Assembly (NCBI GenBank): GCA_902798975.1
Contig: CADBYT010000004.1
Coordinates: forward strand, 62,001-126,000
Origin: an uncultured Bacteroidia bacterium
GTDB lineage: Bacteria > Bacteroidota > Bacteroidia > Bacteroidales > UBA932
Length of the DNA stretch: 64,000 nucleotides
Direction: 5' to 3'
The first letter of the stretch is position 1, and the number at the start of each line of letters is the position of its first letter. Under the pieces are notes generated by a model that saw only the letters and a list, made by a program, of their open reading frames with translations, ran no database searches and was not told the DNA's origin. The position numbers were made by a program, and so were the translations under genes. Positions 52,491 to 61,600 of this stretch are shown one piece after another.

Positions 52491-53774
52491 TTATTCGACA
52501 GGAATGTCCTTGTTCACATTCTTGCTGCCCCAGACAGCGTAGAAGAGGATATACGCGAGCATCGCGATCACCAGCCAGTAGGAGGCCATGTAGCTCACGT
52601 TCTTCGCGATGAAGTCCTGGATGAGCGGCATGATGCCGCCGCCGACCACCATCATCATGAAGATGCCGGAGGCCTGCTCGGTGTACTTGCCGAGACCTTC
52701 CACGGAGAGGTTGAAGATGGCGCCCCACATCACGGAGGTGCACAGACCGCAGAGCACGAAGAGCAGGGCGGTCACGGGAACGCTGTGCATCACGAAGCCC
52801 TGGCCGGCGATGTAACCCGGCATGGAGACCATGATGGTCTTCGGCAGGACGATGCCCAGGAAGATGAGCAGGATGGCCAGGGAGGACAGCGTGACCAGCT
52901 GCGCACGGGTGCTGACCTTGCCGCTGATGAGCGAGCTGCACAGGCGGCCGACCATCATCAGCAGCCAGTACATGGCGGCGATGGCACCGCCGATGGCGGC
53001 TGCGCCGAGCGTACCGGCGGCGAAGGCGCCCTTGCCGTTCGGATCGGACAGGAAGAAGTTCAGCTGGGAAGGGATGCCGATCTCGATGCCGACGTAGAAG
53101 AAGATGGCCACGATGCCGAGCACGCAGTGGCGGAATTTCCACGGGCTGGCCTCGTACTTGACGGCCTTGCGCTCCTGCGCGGGCTCGGGAATCTTCACGA
53201 AGGAAATGATGACGAACGCCACGGCGAACACACCCATCGCGATGAAGAGCAGCGGCGCCACGTCGGACATCGAGGTCTTGTCCGTGACCGTGCCGATGAG
53301 CACGCCCACCAGGAACGGGGTCAGGGTGCCGGCGAGGGAATTCAGGGTGCCGCCGATCTGGATGAACTGGTTGCCGCGGTTGCCGCCGCCGCCCAGGATG
53401 TTCAGCATCGGGTTCACCACGGTGTTGAGCATGCAGACGCAGAAGCCGCAGATGAAGGCGCCGAGCAGGTAGACGACCAGCGAACCGCCTCCGACCTTGC
53501 TGGAGAGCCACTGCACGAACACGCCGATGAGACCGACCGCCAGGGCGATCAGGGTCGTCTTCTTGTAGCCCACCTTGACCAGCATCTTGCCGGCAGGGAT
53601 ACCCATGAAGAGGTATGCAGCGAAGTTCATCAGATTACCCAGCATGCCGGCATTGGCGTATTTAACCTGCCAGATGTTGCCGAACGGAGCGGCCATGTTG
53701 GTGACGAAAGAGATCATCGCGAAGATGAAACACATCGTCACGACGGCCACCATGTTGACTTTTTTCTTTTCCAT
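52491..53774 (-). CDS. FucP/GluP-like MFS sugar:proton symporter
   Basis: The 427-residue protein has 12 predicted membrane helices; the first is VAVVTMCFIFAMISFVTNMA. Segments MGIPAGKMLVKVGYKKTTL and NTVVNPMLNILGGGGNRGNQ are characteristic of the FHS (fucose-galactose-glucose) family of MFS symporters. It imports a hexose with protons across the inner membrane. Linked to the ROK glucokinase 15 bp downstream, glucose or a related hexose is likely. It lies 31 bp after a deoxynucleoside kinase gene, so one long transcript is possible. Confidence 0.9.
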   Translation of the reverse strand: MEKKKVNMVAVVTMCFIFAMISFVTNMAAPFGNIWQVKYANAGMLGNLMNFAAYLFMGIPAGKMLVKVGYKKTTLIALAVGLIGVFVQWLSSKVGGGSLVVYLLGAFICGFCVCMLNTVVNPMLNILGGGGNRGNQFIQIGGTLNSLAGTLTPFLVGVLIGTVTDKTSMSDVAPLLFIAMGVFAVAFVIISFVKIPEPAQERKAVKYEASPWKFRHCVLGIVAIFFYVGIEIGIPSQLNFFLSDPNGKGAFAAGTLGAAAIGGAIAAMYWLLMMVGRLCSSLISGKVSTRAQLVTLSSLAILLIFLGIVLPKTIMVSMPGYIAGQGFVMHSVPVTALLFVLCGLCTSVMWGAIFNLSVEGLGKYTEQASGIFMMMVVGGGIMPLIQDFIAKNVSYMASYWLVIAMLAYILFYAVWGSKNVNKDIPVE

Positions 53775-53805
53775 GTATTTAATTGGTTTTAGTATTGTTG
53801 TCTCG

Positions 53806-54444
53806 TTATTCCCCGAATTGTTCCGGCTTCGGCGCGAACAGGCCGTAGAGCTGCGCGTCGATCATGTCGGTCACTTTCTCGAAATCCTCCGGATTGTTGC
53901 CGAACTTGATGTGGTCGGCGTCGATGATGAGCAGGTTGCCGTCGTAGTCCTTGATCCAGTTCTCATATTTCTCGTTGAGACCGGTCAGGTAGTCGATGCG
54001 TATGCTCTTCTCGTACTCGCGGCCGCGCTTCTGGATCTGCGAGATGAGGTTGGGGATGCTGGAACGGAGGTAAATCAGCAGGTCCGGGTTGCCCACCAGC
54101 GACATCATCAGGTCGAAGAGGTCGGTGTAGTTCTCGAAGTCGCGGGTGCTCATCAGCCCCATGTCGTGCAGGTTGGGCGCGAAGATGCGGGCGTCTTCGT
54201 AGATGGTGCGGTCCTGGATGATGACGTCATCCGTCTTGGCGATCTCCACCACGTCCTTGAAGCGCTTGTTGAGGAAATAGATCTGGAGATTGAACGACCA
54301 GCGCTCCATGTCCTCGTAGAAATCGGACAGATACGGATTGAAATCCACGGATTCGAATTTCGGGATCCAGCCGTAATGCGCGGCCAGCATCTTGGTGAGC
54401 GTGGTCTTGCCGCTGCCGATATTTCCTGCTATCGCGATATGCAT
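53806..54444 (-). CDS. Deoxynucleoside kinase (first of a tandem pair)
   Basis: The 212-residue protein begins MHIAIAGNIGSGKTTLTKML with a P-loop at 7-15, then IIQDRTIYEDARIFA (the DRx motif that contacts phosphate) and the lid RGREYEKSIRIDYL. It belongs to the dCK/dGK-type deoxynucleoside kinases of Bacteroidota, which phosphorylate deoxynucleosides for salvage. It shares about half its residues with the next gene (54478-55092), so the pair arose by duplication and may have split specificities, as dAK/dGK pairs do elsewhere. The Met at 54444 is the family start. Confidence 0.88.
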   Translation of the reverse strand: MHIAIAGNIGSGKTTLTKMLAAHYGWIPKFESVDFNPYLSDFYEDMERWSFNLQIYFLNKRFKDVVEIAKTDDVIIQDRTIYEDARIFAPNLHDMGLMSTRDFENYTDLFDLMMSLVGNPDLLIYLRSSIPNLISQIQKRGREYEKSIRIDYLTGLNEKYENWIKDYDGNLLIIDADHIKFGNNPEDFEKVTDMIDAQLYGLFAPKPEQFGE

Positions 54445-54477
54445 GTTTCTTTTAATTATAGCTTGCAAATGTACGAA

Positions 54478-55092
54478 TTATTTGAATAGTCCGAACAACT
54501 CAGCGTCAATCTTGTCCGTGATGAGGGCGAAATCCTCCGGGTTGTTCTCGAAGTCCAGGTGGTCTGCGTCGATGACCAGCAACGGATCCCGGTACGAGCC
54601 GATCCACTGCTCGTAGCGCTCGTTCAGGCCGCTGAGGTACTCCAGGTTCATGCTCTGTTCGTAATCGCGGCCGCGCTTCTGGATCTGCTCCACCAGGTGC
54701 GGCACGCCGCAGCGGAGGTAAATCAGCAGGTCCGGCGGACTCACCAGCGACATCATCAGGCGGAAAAGCTGCATGTAGGTGTCGTAGTCGCGGTCCGACA
54801 GGTTGCCGAGCTCGTGGTTGTTCGCCACGAAGATCTCCACGCCCTCGAGGATGGTGCGGTCCTGGATAATGACATCGTCCGACTTGGAGATGTCCAGCAG
54901 GTCCTGGAAACGCTGCGCGAGGAAGTAGGTCTCCAGGTTGTACGACCAGCGCGGAATATCCTTGTAGTAGTCCTCCAGGTAAGGATTGTAGGTCACGGCT
55001 TCATACTTGGGGGTCCACCCGTAATGCTCCGAGAGCTTGCGGGTAAGCGTGGTCTTGCCACTGCCGATATTACCTGCGATTCCGATGTGCAT
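54478..55092 (-). CDS. Deoxynucleoside kinase (second of a tandem pair)
   Basis: The 204-residue protein begins MHIGIAGNIGSGKTTLTRKL; the same DRT motif occurs in IIQDRTILEGVEIFV and the lid in RGRDYEQSMNLEYL. It is the upstream gene of the pair on the minus strand and is 33 bp from the first kinase. Compared with it, this copy lacks a short C-terminal extension (PKPEQFGE). Specificity cannot be read, but adenosine versus guanosine deoxyribosides is the usual split. A promoter lies at 55123-55116. Confidence 0.88.
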   Translation of the reverse strand: MHIGIAGNIGSGKTTLTRKLSEHYGWTPKYEAVTYNPYLEDYYKDIPRWSYNLETYFLAQRFQDLLDISKSDDVIIQDRTILEGVEIFVANNHELGNLSDRDYDTYMQLFRLMMSLVSPPDLLIYLRCGVPHLVEQIQKRGRDYEQSMNLEYLSGLNERYEQWIGSYRDPLLVIDADHLDFENNPEDFALITDKIDAELFGLFK

Positions 55093-55115
55093 TTCTTCGC
55101 GATAAGTGTAACACA

Positions 55116-55143
55116 CAAATTTAACATAAGTTTTGTAAATTTG
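55116..55143. promoter_or_regulatory. Divergent promoters between a kinase and a hydrolase gene
   Basis: Minus-strand TAAATTTG (55123-55116) serves the kinase operon; plus-strand TAAATTTG (55136-55143) serves the MBL-fold gene. The two identical -7 elements are 12 bp apart and back to back. Confidence 0.65.
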
Positions 55144-55164
55144 CCAAGCAAAAGACGTAAAGAA

Positions 55165-55872
55165 ATGCTCAATATCCGTTCCTTCAACTGCAATCTTCTG
55201 CAGGAGCGCTGCTACGTGGTCTGGCAAGAGCCCGGGCGCTGCATCCTGGTGGACCCCGGCTGCTATGGCGCCGACGAACTGGAAGCGCTCGAAGATCTGC
55301 TCTCGCAGGAGCACCTCACCCCCGAAGCCATCCTGCTCACGCATGCCCATTTCGACCACATTTATGCCACGAAAGCCCTCCAGGACCGTTTCGGCGGCAT
55401 CCCGGTCTACCTGCATCCCGCCGAGCAGATCATCCTGGACGAGAACGCCGAAGTGGTCGACAGCCTCAACCTCACCCCGCCGGAGGTAGACTTCTCCTGG
55501 ACACCCTTGCAGGAGGGGCCGCTGCGGCTTGCCGATATGAGCTTCGAAGTCATCTACACCCCGGGCCATACCCCCGGCGGCTGCTGCTTCCTCGACCAGG
55601 AAGCGGGGGTGCTGTTTACGGGAGACACCCTCTTCGCCGGCTCGATCGGCCGCACCGATCTTCCGGGCGGCGAATACGACGACCTCATCCGCTCCATCAT
55701 GGAGAAACTGATCCTGCTCGATCCGGGCATCCGCATCTTCCCCGGCCACGGCCCCACCTCAACCATCGGCCGCGAGCGCACGGGCAACCCCTTCCTCGAG
55801 CCCTTCAACGAGCCGGAAGAAGAATCCGATCCCGAACTGGAACCGGTCATTATCGAAGGGGAAAACGCCTGA
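55165..55872 (+). CDS. MBL-fold metallohydrolase (glyoxalase II-like)
   Basis: The 235-residue protein begins MLNIRSFNCNLLQERCYVVW and has the metallo-beta-lactamase metal motif THAHFDH (about 59-65), the His in YTPGHTPGG (about 133-141), the Asp in LFTGDTLFAGS and the last His in FPGHGPTSTI. These bind two metals. The family includes hydroxyacylglutathione hydrolases and persulfide dioxygenase-like enzymes; the substrate is unknown. A C-terminal Glu/Pro-rich tail (NEPEEESDPELEP) follows the fold. The start at 55165 is after its own promoter. Confidence 0.87.
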   Translation: MLNIRSFNCNLLQERCYVVWQEPGRCILVDPGCYGADELEALEDLLSQEHLTPEAILLTHAHFDHIYATKALQDRFGGIPVYLHPAEQIILDENAEVVDSLNLTPPEVDFSWTPLQEGPLRLADMSFEVIYTPGHTPGGCCFLDQEAGVLFTGDTLFAGSIGRTDLPGGEYDDLIRSIMEKLILLDPGIRIFPGHGPTSTIGRERTGNPFLEPFNEPEEESDPELEPVIIEGENA

Positions 55873-55915
55873 ACGGCTGCGGAAAAGCGGGGCCGGAAGA
55901 CTCCGCTGGCGGCGC

Positions 55916-56284
55916 TTATTTCAGGAAGACGAAGAAGACCGCGAGGATGAGGCAGACGAAGGCGGCCAGGTGATTCCATTGCAGGGGCTGGCCCTGGAAG
56001 AGGAAGTGCACGATGACGGTGAAAACCGTCAGGGAAATGGCCTCCTGGATGACCTTGAGCTGCATGAGGTTGTAGGGACCGCCGTTGCCGACGAAGCCGA
56101 TGCGGTTGGCCGGAACGGTGAGGCAGTACTCGAAGAAAGCGATTCCCCACGAGAAAAGAATGATGAGAATCAGCGGCCAGCCGGTCGAGATTTTCATTTC
56201 CTGCAGCTTGAGATGACCATACCACGCGAACGTCATGAAGATGTTCGAGCAGATCAGCATCAGGATGGTCCAAATTCCTTGCAT
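55916..56284 (-). CDS. DUF486 (DMT-like) small membrane protein
   Basis: The 122-residue protein begins MQGIWTILMLICSNIFMTFAWYGHLK and has four hydrophobic helices with the NRIGFVGNGGPYNLMQLKVIQEAISL segment characteristic of DUF486. The family belongs to the drug/metabolite transporter superfamily but has no proven function. The Met at 56284 is chosen over an upstream one (56323) that would add a polar stretch. It lies between the MBL gene and pbpC; the 42-bp gap to pbpC leaves operon membership open. Confidence 0.75.
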   Translation of the reverse strand: MQGIWTILMLICSNIFMTFAWYGHLKLQEMKISTGWPLILIILFSWGIAFFEYCLTVPANRIGFVGNGGPYNLMQLKVIQEAISLTVFTVIVHFLFQGQPLQWNHLAAFVCLILAVFFVFLK

Positions 56285-56326
56285 AGAGTGCGTTTCCGTT
56301 AAAAAAACGCGCAAAGATAGCAATTA

Positions 56327-58639
56327 TTACTTTACGGTGAACACCGAGACGCGGCGGGCGCCCTGCTCGTCGATGAGTGTGAGCACGTGCCGTCCCGGAG
56401 CGGGATCCACCCGCAGCTCATGCTCGCCGACCGTCTCCCCGACGAATACATCGTCGATATGCCAGTAGATCGTGGCGCCGGCGTCGGCGTGCGCGGCGCG
56501 GAAGACGGCACCGTTCTCCCGGCCGGTCAGGCTGCGCGTCAGCACGAGCGTGATGTCCGGCTGGGGATAGATGATATCGATCGGATTGTAGCCGGACGAA
56601 GCCGAATCGAAGAGCGGGTGTTTCGGCGGAAGCGGCTTGTAATCAAGGTGTTTCTTCATGTAGTACCACTCCTGCGCGGGCGGCAGCACGAAACGCACTT
56701 CCGCGTGCATCTGATCCGGCGGGCAGCAGCTGGAATTGACCTGGTAGCGTCCCTCGGCGTCGAGGTGGACCAGCCGGTGGTAGCGGCACATGTCGGGCTG
56801 CTCGTCCACGTCGGGCACCCAGATGGTGTCGCGTTGCGGGCAGAGGTCGCTGGCGGGGAAACCGCTCTCGCGGCAGACTTCGATCTGCGTCATCTCGTCG
56901 GTCGGCCGCGCAAACCAGGCGGTGCCGGGCAGGGCCGAAAACACGTCGAACATGACCGGCGAGGCATAGGACACGCCCGTGACGCCGGAACGGCCCTCGC
57001 CATCGCTGTTGCCCACCCAGACGGCCACGACCCAGTCACGGTTCACGCCCACGCTCCAGGCATCGCGGTTGCCCCAGCTGGTACCCGTCTTCCAGGCAAT
57101 TTTGCGCCCGGTGGCGAAGTCCATCCAGGATGCTTCCTCCTCGGGGCGATTGGCGTTGGACAGGGCGTCGAAGGTCAGGTACGCCGCGGCGCGGCTGATG
57201 GGGATACGGCGCGCGGGCAGGCGGTCCCGCCGGGCGTCGCTGAGACACGCAAACTCCTCATATACAGGATCTCCAGCCAACTCCGCCGCCAGATAGTAAT
57301 AGGCGCGCGCCAGCGTCTGCAGAGAGATTTCGGCACCGCCGAGAATGAGTGACAGGCCGTAGTGGTCGGCGTCCTTGTCGATGGTCGTGAAGCCGAGCTG
57401 CTGCAGGATCTGCAGGAAGCGCTCCGCGCCGAACTGCTCCAGCATGCGCACCGAAGGGACGTTGAGCGAACGCTCGATCACCTCGTGCGCCGGCACAGCG
57501 CCGTCGAAGGTGCGGCCGTAGTTGTGCGGCGAGAAATTATTATAGTTATAAGGGGTATCCTTGACCAGCATGGTGGGCAGCAGTTCGCCGGCGTCCAGCA
57601 TGGACGCGTAGAGCAGCGGCTTGAGGGTGGAGCCGCTGGAGCGTGCCGCCGGAATCATGTCCACGTCGGCGCCGCGCAGGCGGGGGGCGCAGCCGCGCGT
57701 ATTGCCGTAATAGGCCCGGATCTCGCCCGTGTGCACGTCCACCACCAGGATGCCCATGTTGTCCACGAGGTTGGTGTGGTAGCTGTCGAAATAGCGCTTC
57801 GCGATGGCGTTCACCCGCGTCTGCAGGGCAGCGTCCAGGGTCATGGAATAGGGCCCGTCGCCCGATTCCGCGCGGCAGCGCTCCAGCAGGTGGTAGGCCG
57901 CGTCGGGCATCGGCAGCGGCTTGTCCGGCAGGGGCTCGTCCTTCGCCAGCATGCATTCCGTGGGATCGATGTATCCTTTCGCCTCCAGCTTGTCCAGCAA
58001 AGTGTTGCGCTTCTCGAGCAGGCGCTCCCGGGCGCGGCCGGGATGGATCAGGCCCGGGGCGTTGGGCAGCACGGCGAGCATCGCGCTCTCGCCCCAGGAC
58101 AGGTCGTCCGCGCTGCGTCCGAAATAGCGCCAGGCTGCCGCTTCCAGGCCGATCACATTTCCCCCGAAGGGGGCGTTGGAGGCATACAGGAGCAGGATTT
58201 TCCGTTTCGTACAACGCATCTCCAGGCGCGTGGCCAGGATCATTTCGTAGATCTTCTCCGGCAGGGTGCGCGGTGCGCCCGGGCGGCTCAGGCGGATCAC
58301 CTGCATCGTCAGGGTGCTGGCGCCGCTGACCACCTCCCGGCGGGTGAGGTTCTGCACCAGGGCACGGCCGGCAGACAGATAATCCACACCCAAATGCCAC
58401 CAGAAGCGTTTGTCTTCGTAGGTCACGATGCAACGGGCGAACTTCTCGGGCACGTGGTCGGCCGCCGGGAAGCACCACTGTCCGTCCGCGGAAATACGGG
58501 CTCCCAGCAGGGTTCCGTCTGCCGTGACGGCCGTCGCGCTGAGGGGTTGTTTGAACAAATGCACGGGTAAGCAGAGCAAATACCAAACAATCAGCGAAAA
58601 CGGTATGCAAATAAGAAGTATTTTTTTAACTTTGCCCAT
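56327..58639 (-). CDS. pbpC: Penicillin-binding protein 1C
   Basis: The 770-residue protein has one N-terminal membrane helix (about 7-27), a GT51 glycosyltransferase domain with catalytic E75 in YEDKRFWWHLGVD, a transpeptidase domain with the SxxK in SSGSTLKPLLYA, SxN in ERSLNVPS and KTG in WKTGTSWGNRD, and the C-terminal BiPBP_C domain of PBP1C (about 680-770). It polymerises and can cross-link peptidoglycan. Divergent, 27 bp away, lies the alpha-2-macroglobulin gene, its usual genomic companion. The ATG at 58639 is used; a huge upstream reading is antisense to that gene. Confidence 0.94.
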   Translation of the reverse strand: MGKVKKILLICIPFSLIVWYLLCLPVHLFKQPLSATAVTADGTLLGARISADGQWCFPAADHVPEKFARCIVTYEDKRFWWHLGVDYLSAGRALVQNLTRREVVSGASTLTMQVIRLSRPGAPRTLPEKIYEMILATRLEMRCTKRKILLLYASNAPFGGNVIGLEAAAWRYFGRSADDLSWGESAMLAVLPNAPGLIHPGRARERLLEKRNTLLDKLEAKGYIDPTECMLAKDEPLPDKPLPMPDAAYHLLERCRAESGDGPYSMTLDAALQTRVNAIAKRYFDSYHTNLVDNMGILVVDVHTGEIRAYYGNTRGCAPRLRGADVDMIPAARSSGSTLKPLLYASMLDAGELLPTMLVKDTPYNYNNFSPHNYGRTFDGAVPAHEVIERSLNVPSVRMLEQFGAERFLQILQQLGFTTIDKDADHYGLSLILGGAEISLQTLARAYYYLAAELAGDPVYEEFACLSDARRDRLPARRIPISRAAAYLTFDALSNANRPEEEASWMDFATGRKIAWKTGTSWGNRDAWSVGVNRDWVVAVWVGNSDGEGRSGVTGVSYASPVMFDVFSALPGTAWFARPTDEMTQIEVCRESGFPASDLCPQRDTIWVPDVDEQPDMCRYHRLVHLDAEGRYQVNSSCCPPDQMHAEVRFVLPPAQEWYYMKKHLDYKPLPPKHPLFDSASSGYNPIDIIYPQPDITLVLTRSLTGRENGAVFRAAHADAGATIYWHIDDVFVGETVGEHELRVDPAPGRHVLTLIDEQGARRVSVFTVK

Positions 58640-58655
58640 TGTTAGAACAAAAGTA
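58627..58655. promoter_or_regulatory. Divergent promoters of pbpC and the alpha-2-macroglobulin gene
   Basis: Plus-strand TAACTTTG (58627-58634) drives the macroglobulin gene and lies within the first pbpC codons. Minus-strand TACTTTTG (58655-58648) ends 8 nt before the pbpC ATG. They overlap head to head and could be mutually exclusive. Confidence 0.6.
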
Positions 58656-58666
58656 GTAATTTTCCT

Positions 58667-61600
58667 ATGAAAACATTCCGCTTCCTCCTCACTTTGCTTG
58701 CTGCTGCCGGACTGTTCGCCGCCTGCCAGGGCGGTGGTTCCTCCAAGAAGGCAGCCGGTCCTGTCGTTTCCGCCGTCCGCGGGGAGACTGCCATGACCCT
58801 CGACAACGGGGGCAACGCATTTACGGGAGAGGACATCGATCCCGAGGTCCCGACCATCCGTTTCATCAGCAAGGGTTCCATCCTGCCGTCCAAGGGCAGT
58901 CTGGACCTGCTTTTCGGTTCCGTCTCCTACGCCAAGGCGCAGGTGCGCGTGAAGAAGGTCTTCAGCAACAACATCCTGCAGTTCATGCAGCTGGACAGCT
59001 ACGAGACGCGCTATGAGCTGTACAAGGTGGCCTCGATCGTCGCGGACACGACCCTCGTGCTCGGCGACAAGGATGCCGACCACATCCGCGAGTGGAAGAC
59101 CTACGGCCTGAGCCTCGACGAGCTGGTGAAGCCCGAACCTGGCGCCATCTACCACATCGAGATCCGCGGCCGCGAACCCCTCGTGGAAGAGGATTTCTGG
59201 GACAGCGAAAGCTCCTTCGGCGACTATGAGACCTACGAGCAGCGCAGCGTCGACCTGCTGGCCAGCAACCTGGTCCTGATCGCCAAGCGCGGTGACAACA
59301 TCACCGAGGTCTTCGCCTACGACATCCTTTCCGGCAAGCCGGTCTCCGGCGCCAAGGTGAAGCTCTACAGCTTCGCCCAGCAGGAACTCGCCAAGGCTTC
59401 GACCAACGGCGACGGCCAGGCTTCCTTCCCGGCCCAGACGGACGCCAGCTTCGTGGTCGCCACGAGCGGAAACCAATACGCCTATCTCGATCTCCGGAAC
59501 GAGAAGGCCCTTTCCACCAGTAACTTCGACGTCAGCGGCACCAGCTTCGACGGCGGCATCAAGGCCTACATCTTCGGTGAGCGCGGCGTCTGGCGCCCGG
59601 GCGACACCCTGCACGTCAGCATGGTCACCCTCTTCGACGACACGCCGCTGCCGGCCGGCCACCCCGTCACTGCGCAGCTGCGCAATCCCGACGGCCAGCT
59701 CGTGCAGACGATCTCCGCGAAGACCAGCGCCTCCAACATGTATCATTTCCCGTTCACGACGGCCCAGGACGCTCCTTCCGGACGCTGGCGCGTGGATGTC
59801 AGCCTGGGCGGCCAGACCTTCAGCAAGACGCTCCGCGTCGAGGCCATCAAGCCCAACAAGCTGGACATCCAGATGCATTTCCCGGCCGGCTACGTGACCT
59901 CCTATCCGAGCGAGAACAGCCGCTTCGACCTGTCCGTGGCCTGGCTGTACGGCGCTCCGGGCAGCGACCTCAAGGTCAACGGCGACCTGGAGATCACCTC
60001 CGCCACCACCCGCTTCAAGGGCTGGGAGGACTACGACTTCATGGACGACGCCCGTTCCTTCGAGGCCCAGTCCTTCTCTTATAAAGATTTCAAGACCGGC
60101 GAGAACGGCGAGGCCGGCATCAACACCCAGGTGGACATCAACAAGGCCACCACGCCGGGCATGCTGACCGCCGGATTCACCTTCCGCGCCTTCGAACCCA
60201 GCGGTGAATTCAGCACCAGCTACGCCAGCGTCCCGATGTCGCCGTTCAGCAACTACGTCGGCATCAAGACCGAGCTCCAGAAGGACGAGTGGGGCGACCG
60301 CTACATCCAGGCGGGCAAATCCCAGAAGTTCGAGGTCGCCACGGTCGATCCCGACGGCAAGGCCACCAATACCGCCGGCCTGCACGCCGAAGTCTACCAC
60401 GTGAACTGGAGCTGGTGGTGGGACGCTTCCGGCGAGATCGCCGGCTACATGTCCAGCCGCAGCAAGGAGCTCCTCTACGAGAAGACCTTCTCCACCTCCA
60501 ACGGCAAGGGCAGCTTCAGCTATGACTGGGCCGACGCTCCCTACGGTCTCTACTACATCCGCGTCACCGACACCCGCGGCGGCCACGCCACCTCCATGCT
60601 TTGCGAGGTCAACGAGCGCTCCGCATCCGACGCTTCCGAAGGCGGCTCCACGCAACTCAACATGCTGATCGACAAGGAGAAATACGCCGTCGGCGAGACC
60701 GCCCGCATCACGATTCCTTCCGCCGCCGGCGCCACCGCGCTCGTCTCCATCGAGAAGGGCGGCCAGATCCTGAGCACCCGCCGCGTGCAGTGCTTCGAGG
60801 GCAGCACGGAGATCCGCATCCCCGTCACCAAGGAGATGACCCCGAACGCCTACGCCTCCATCGCCCTGATCCAGCCGCACGGCAACGTCCACAACGACGC
60901 CCCGATCCGCCTCTACGGCGTGCAGAACATCAATGTCGAGGATCCCGCCTCGCACCTCGCCCCGGTGATCGACATCCCGGCCGAGACCAAGCCGGAATCC
61001 ACCCTGAGCTTCAAGGTCAAGGAAGAGAACGGCCGCGCGATGAGCTACATCGTCGCCCTCGTGGACGAAGGCCTGCTCTCCCTGACCGGCTTCAAGACCC
61101 CGGACGCCTGGAGCGCCTTCTACGCCAAGGAGGCCCTGCGCGTGCGCACCTGGGATGAATATGATTCCGTCATCGGCGCCTACGGAGGCCACATCGAGCA
61201 GCTCTTCGCGATCGGTGGTGACGAGGACGGCAGCAACGGCCAGCTCAAGCGCCAGGGCGCCGACCGCTTCAAGCCGGTGGTCGCCTACCTCGGTCCCTTC
61301 GACCTGAAGGCCGGCAAGACCGCTTCCCACAGCGTCGAGGTCCCGCAATACATCGGTTCGCTGCGCGCCATGGTCATCGCCACCGACGGCAAGGCCCAGG
61401 GCAGCACGTCCAAGGATGTCGCCGTGACCCAGCCCGTCATGGTCCAGGCCACGCTGCCGCGTACGCTCAGTATCGGCGAGACCATCCGCATCCCGTCCAC
61501 GGTGATCGCCCTCAAGGACAACGTCGGCAAGGTCAAGCTCGACATCAAGACCGACGACCTCCTCACGGTCAAGGGTTCCTCCACGATTGAGACCAGCATC

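Noticed and set aside
53806..55092. Tandem kinases as an assembly duplication
   Set aside because: The two proteins differ at many positions and such pairs are established in Bacteroidota.
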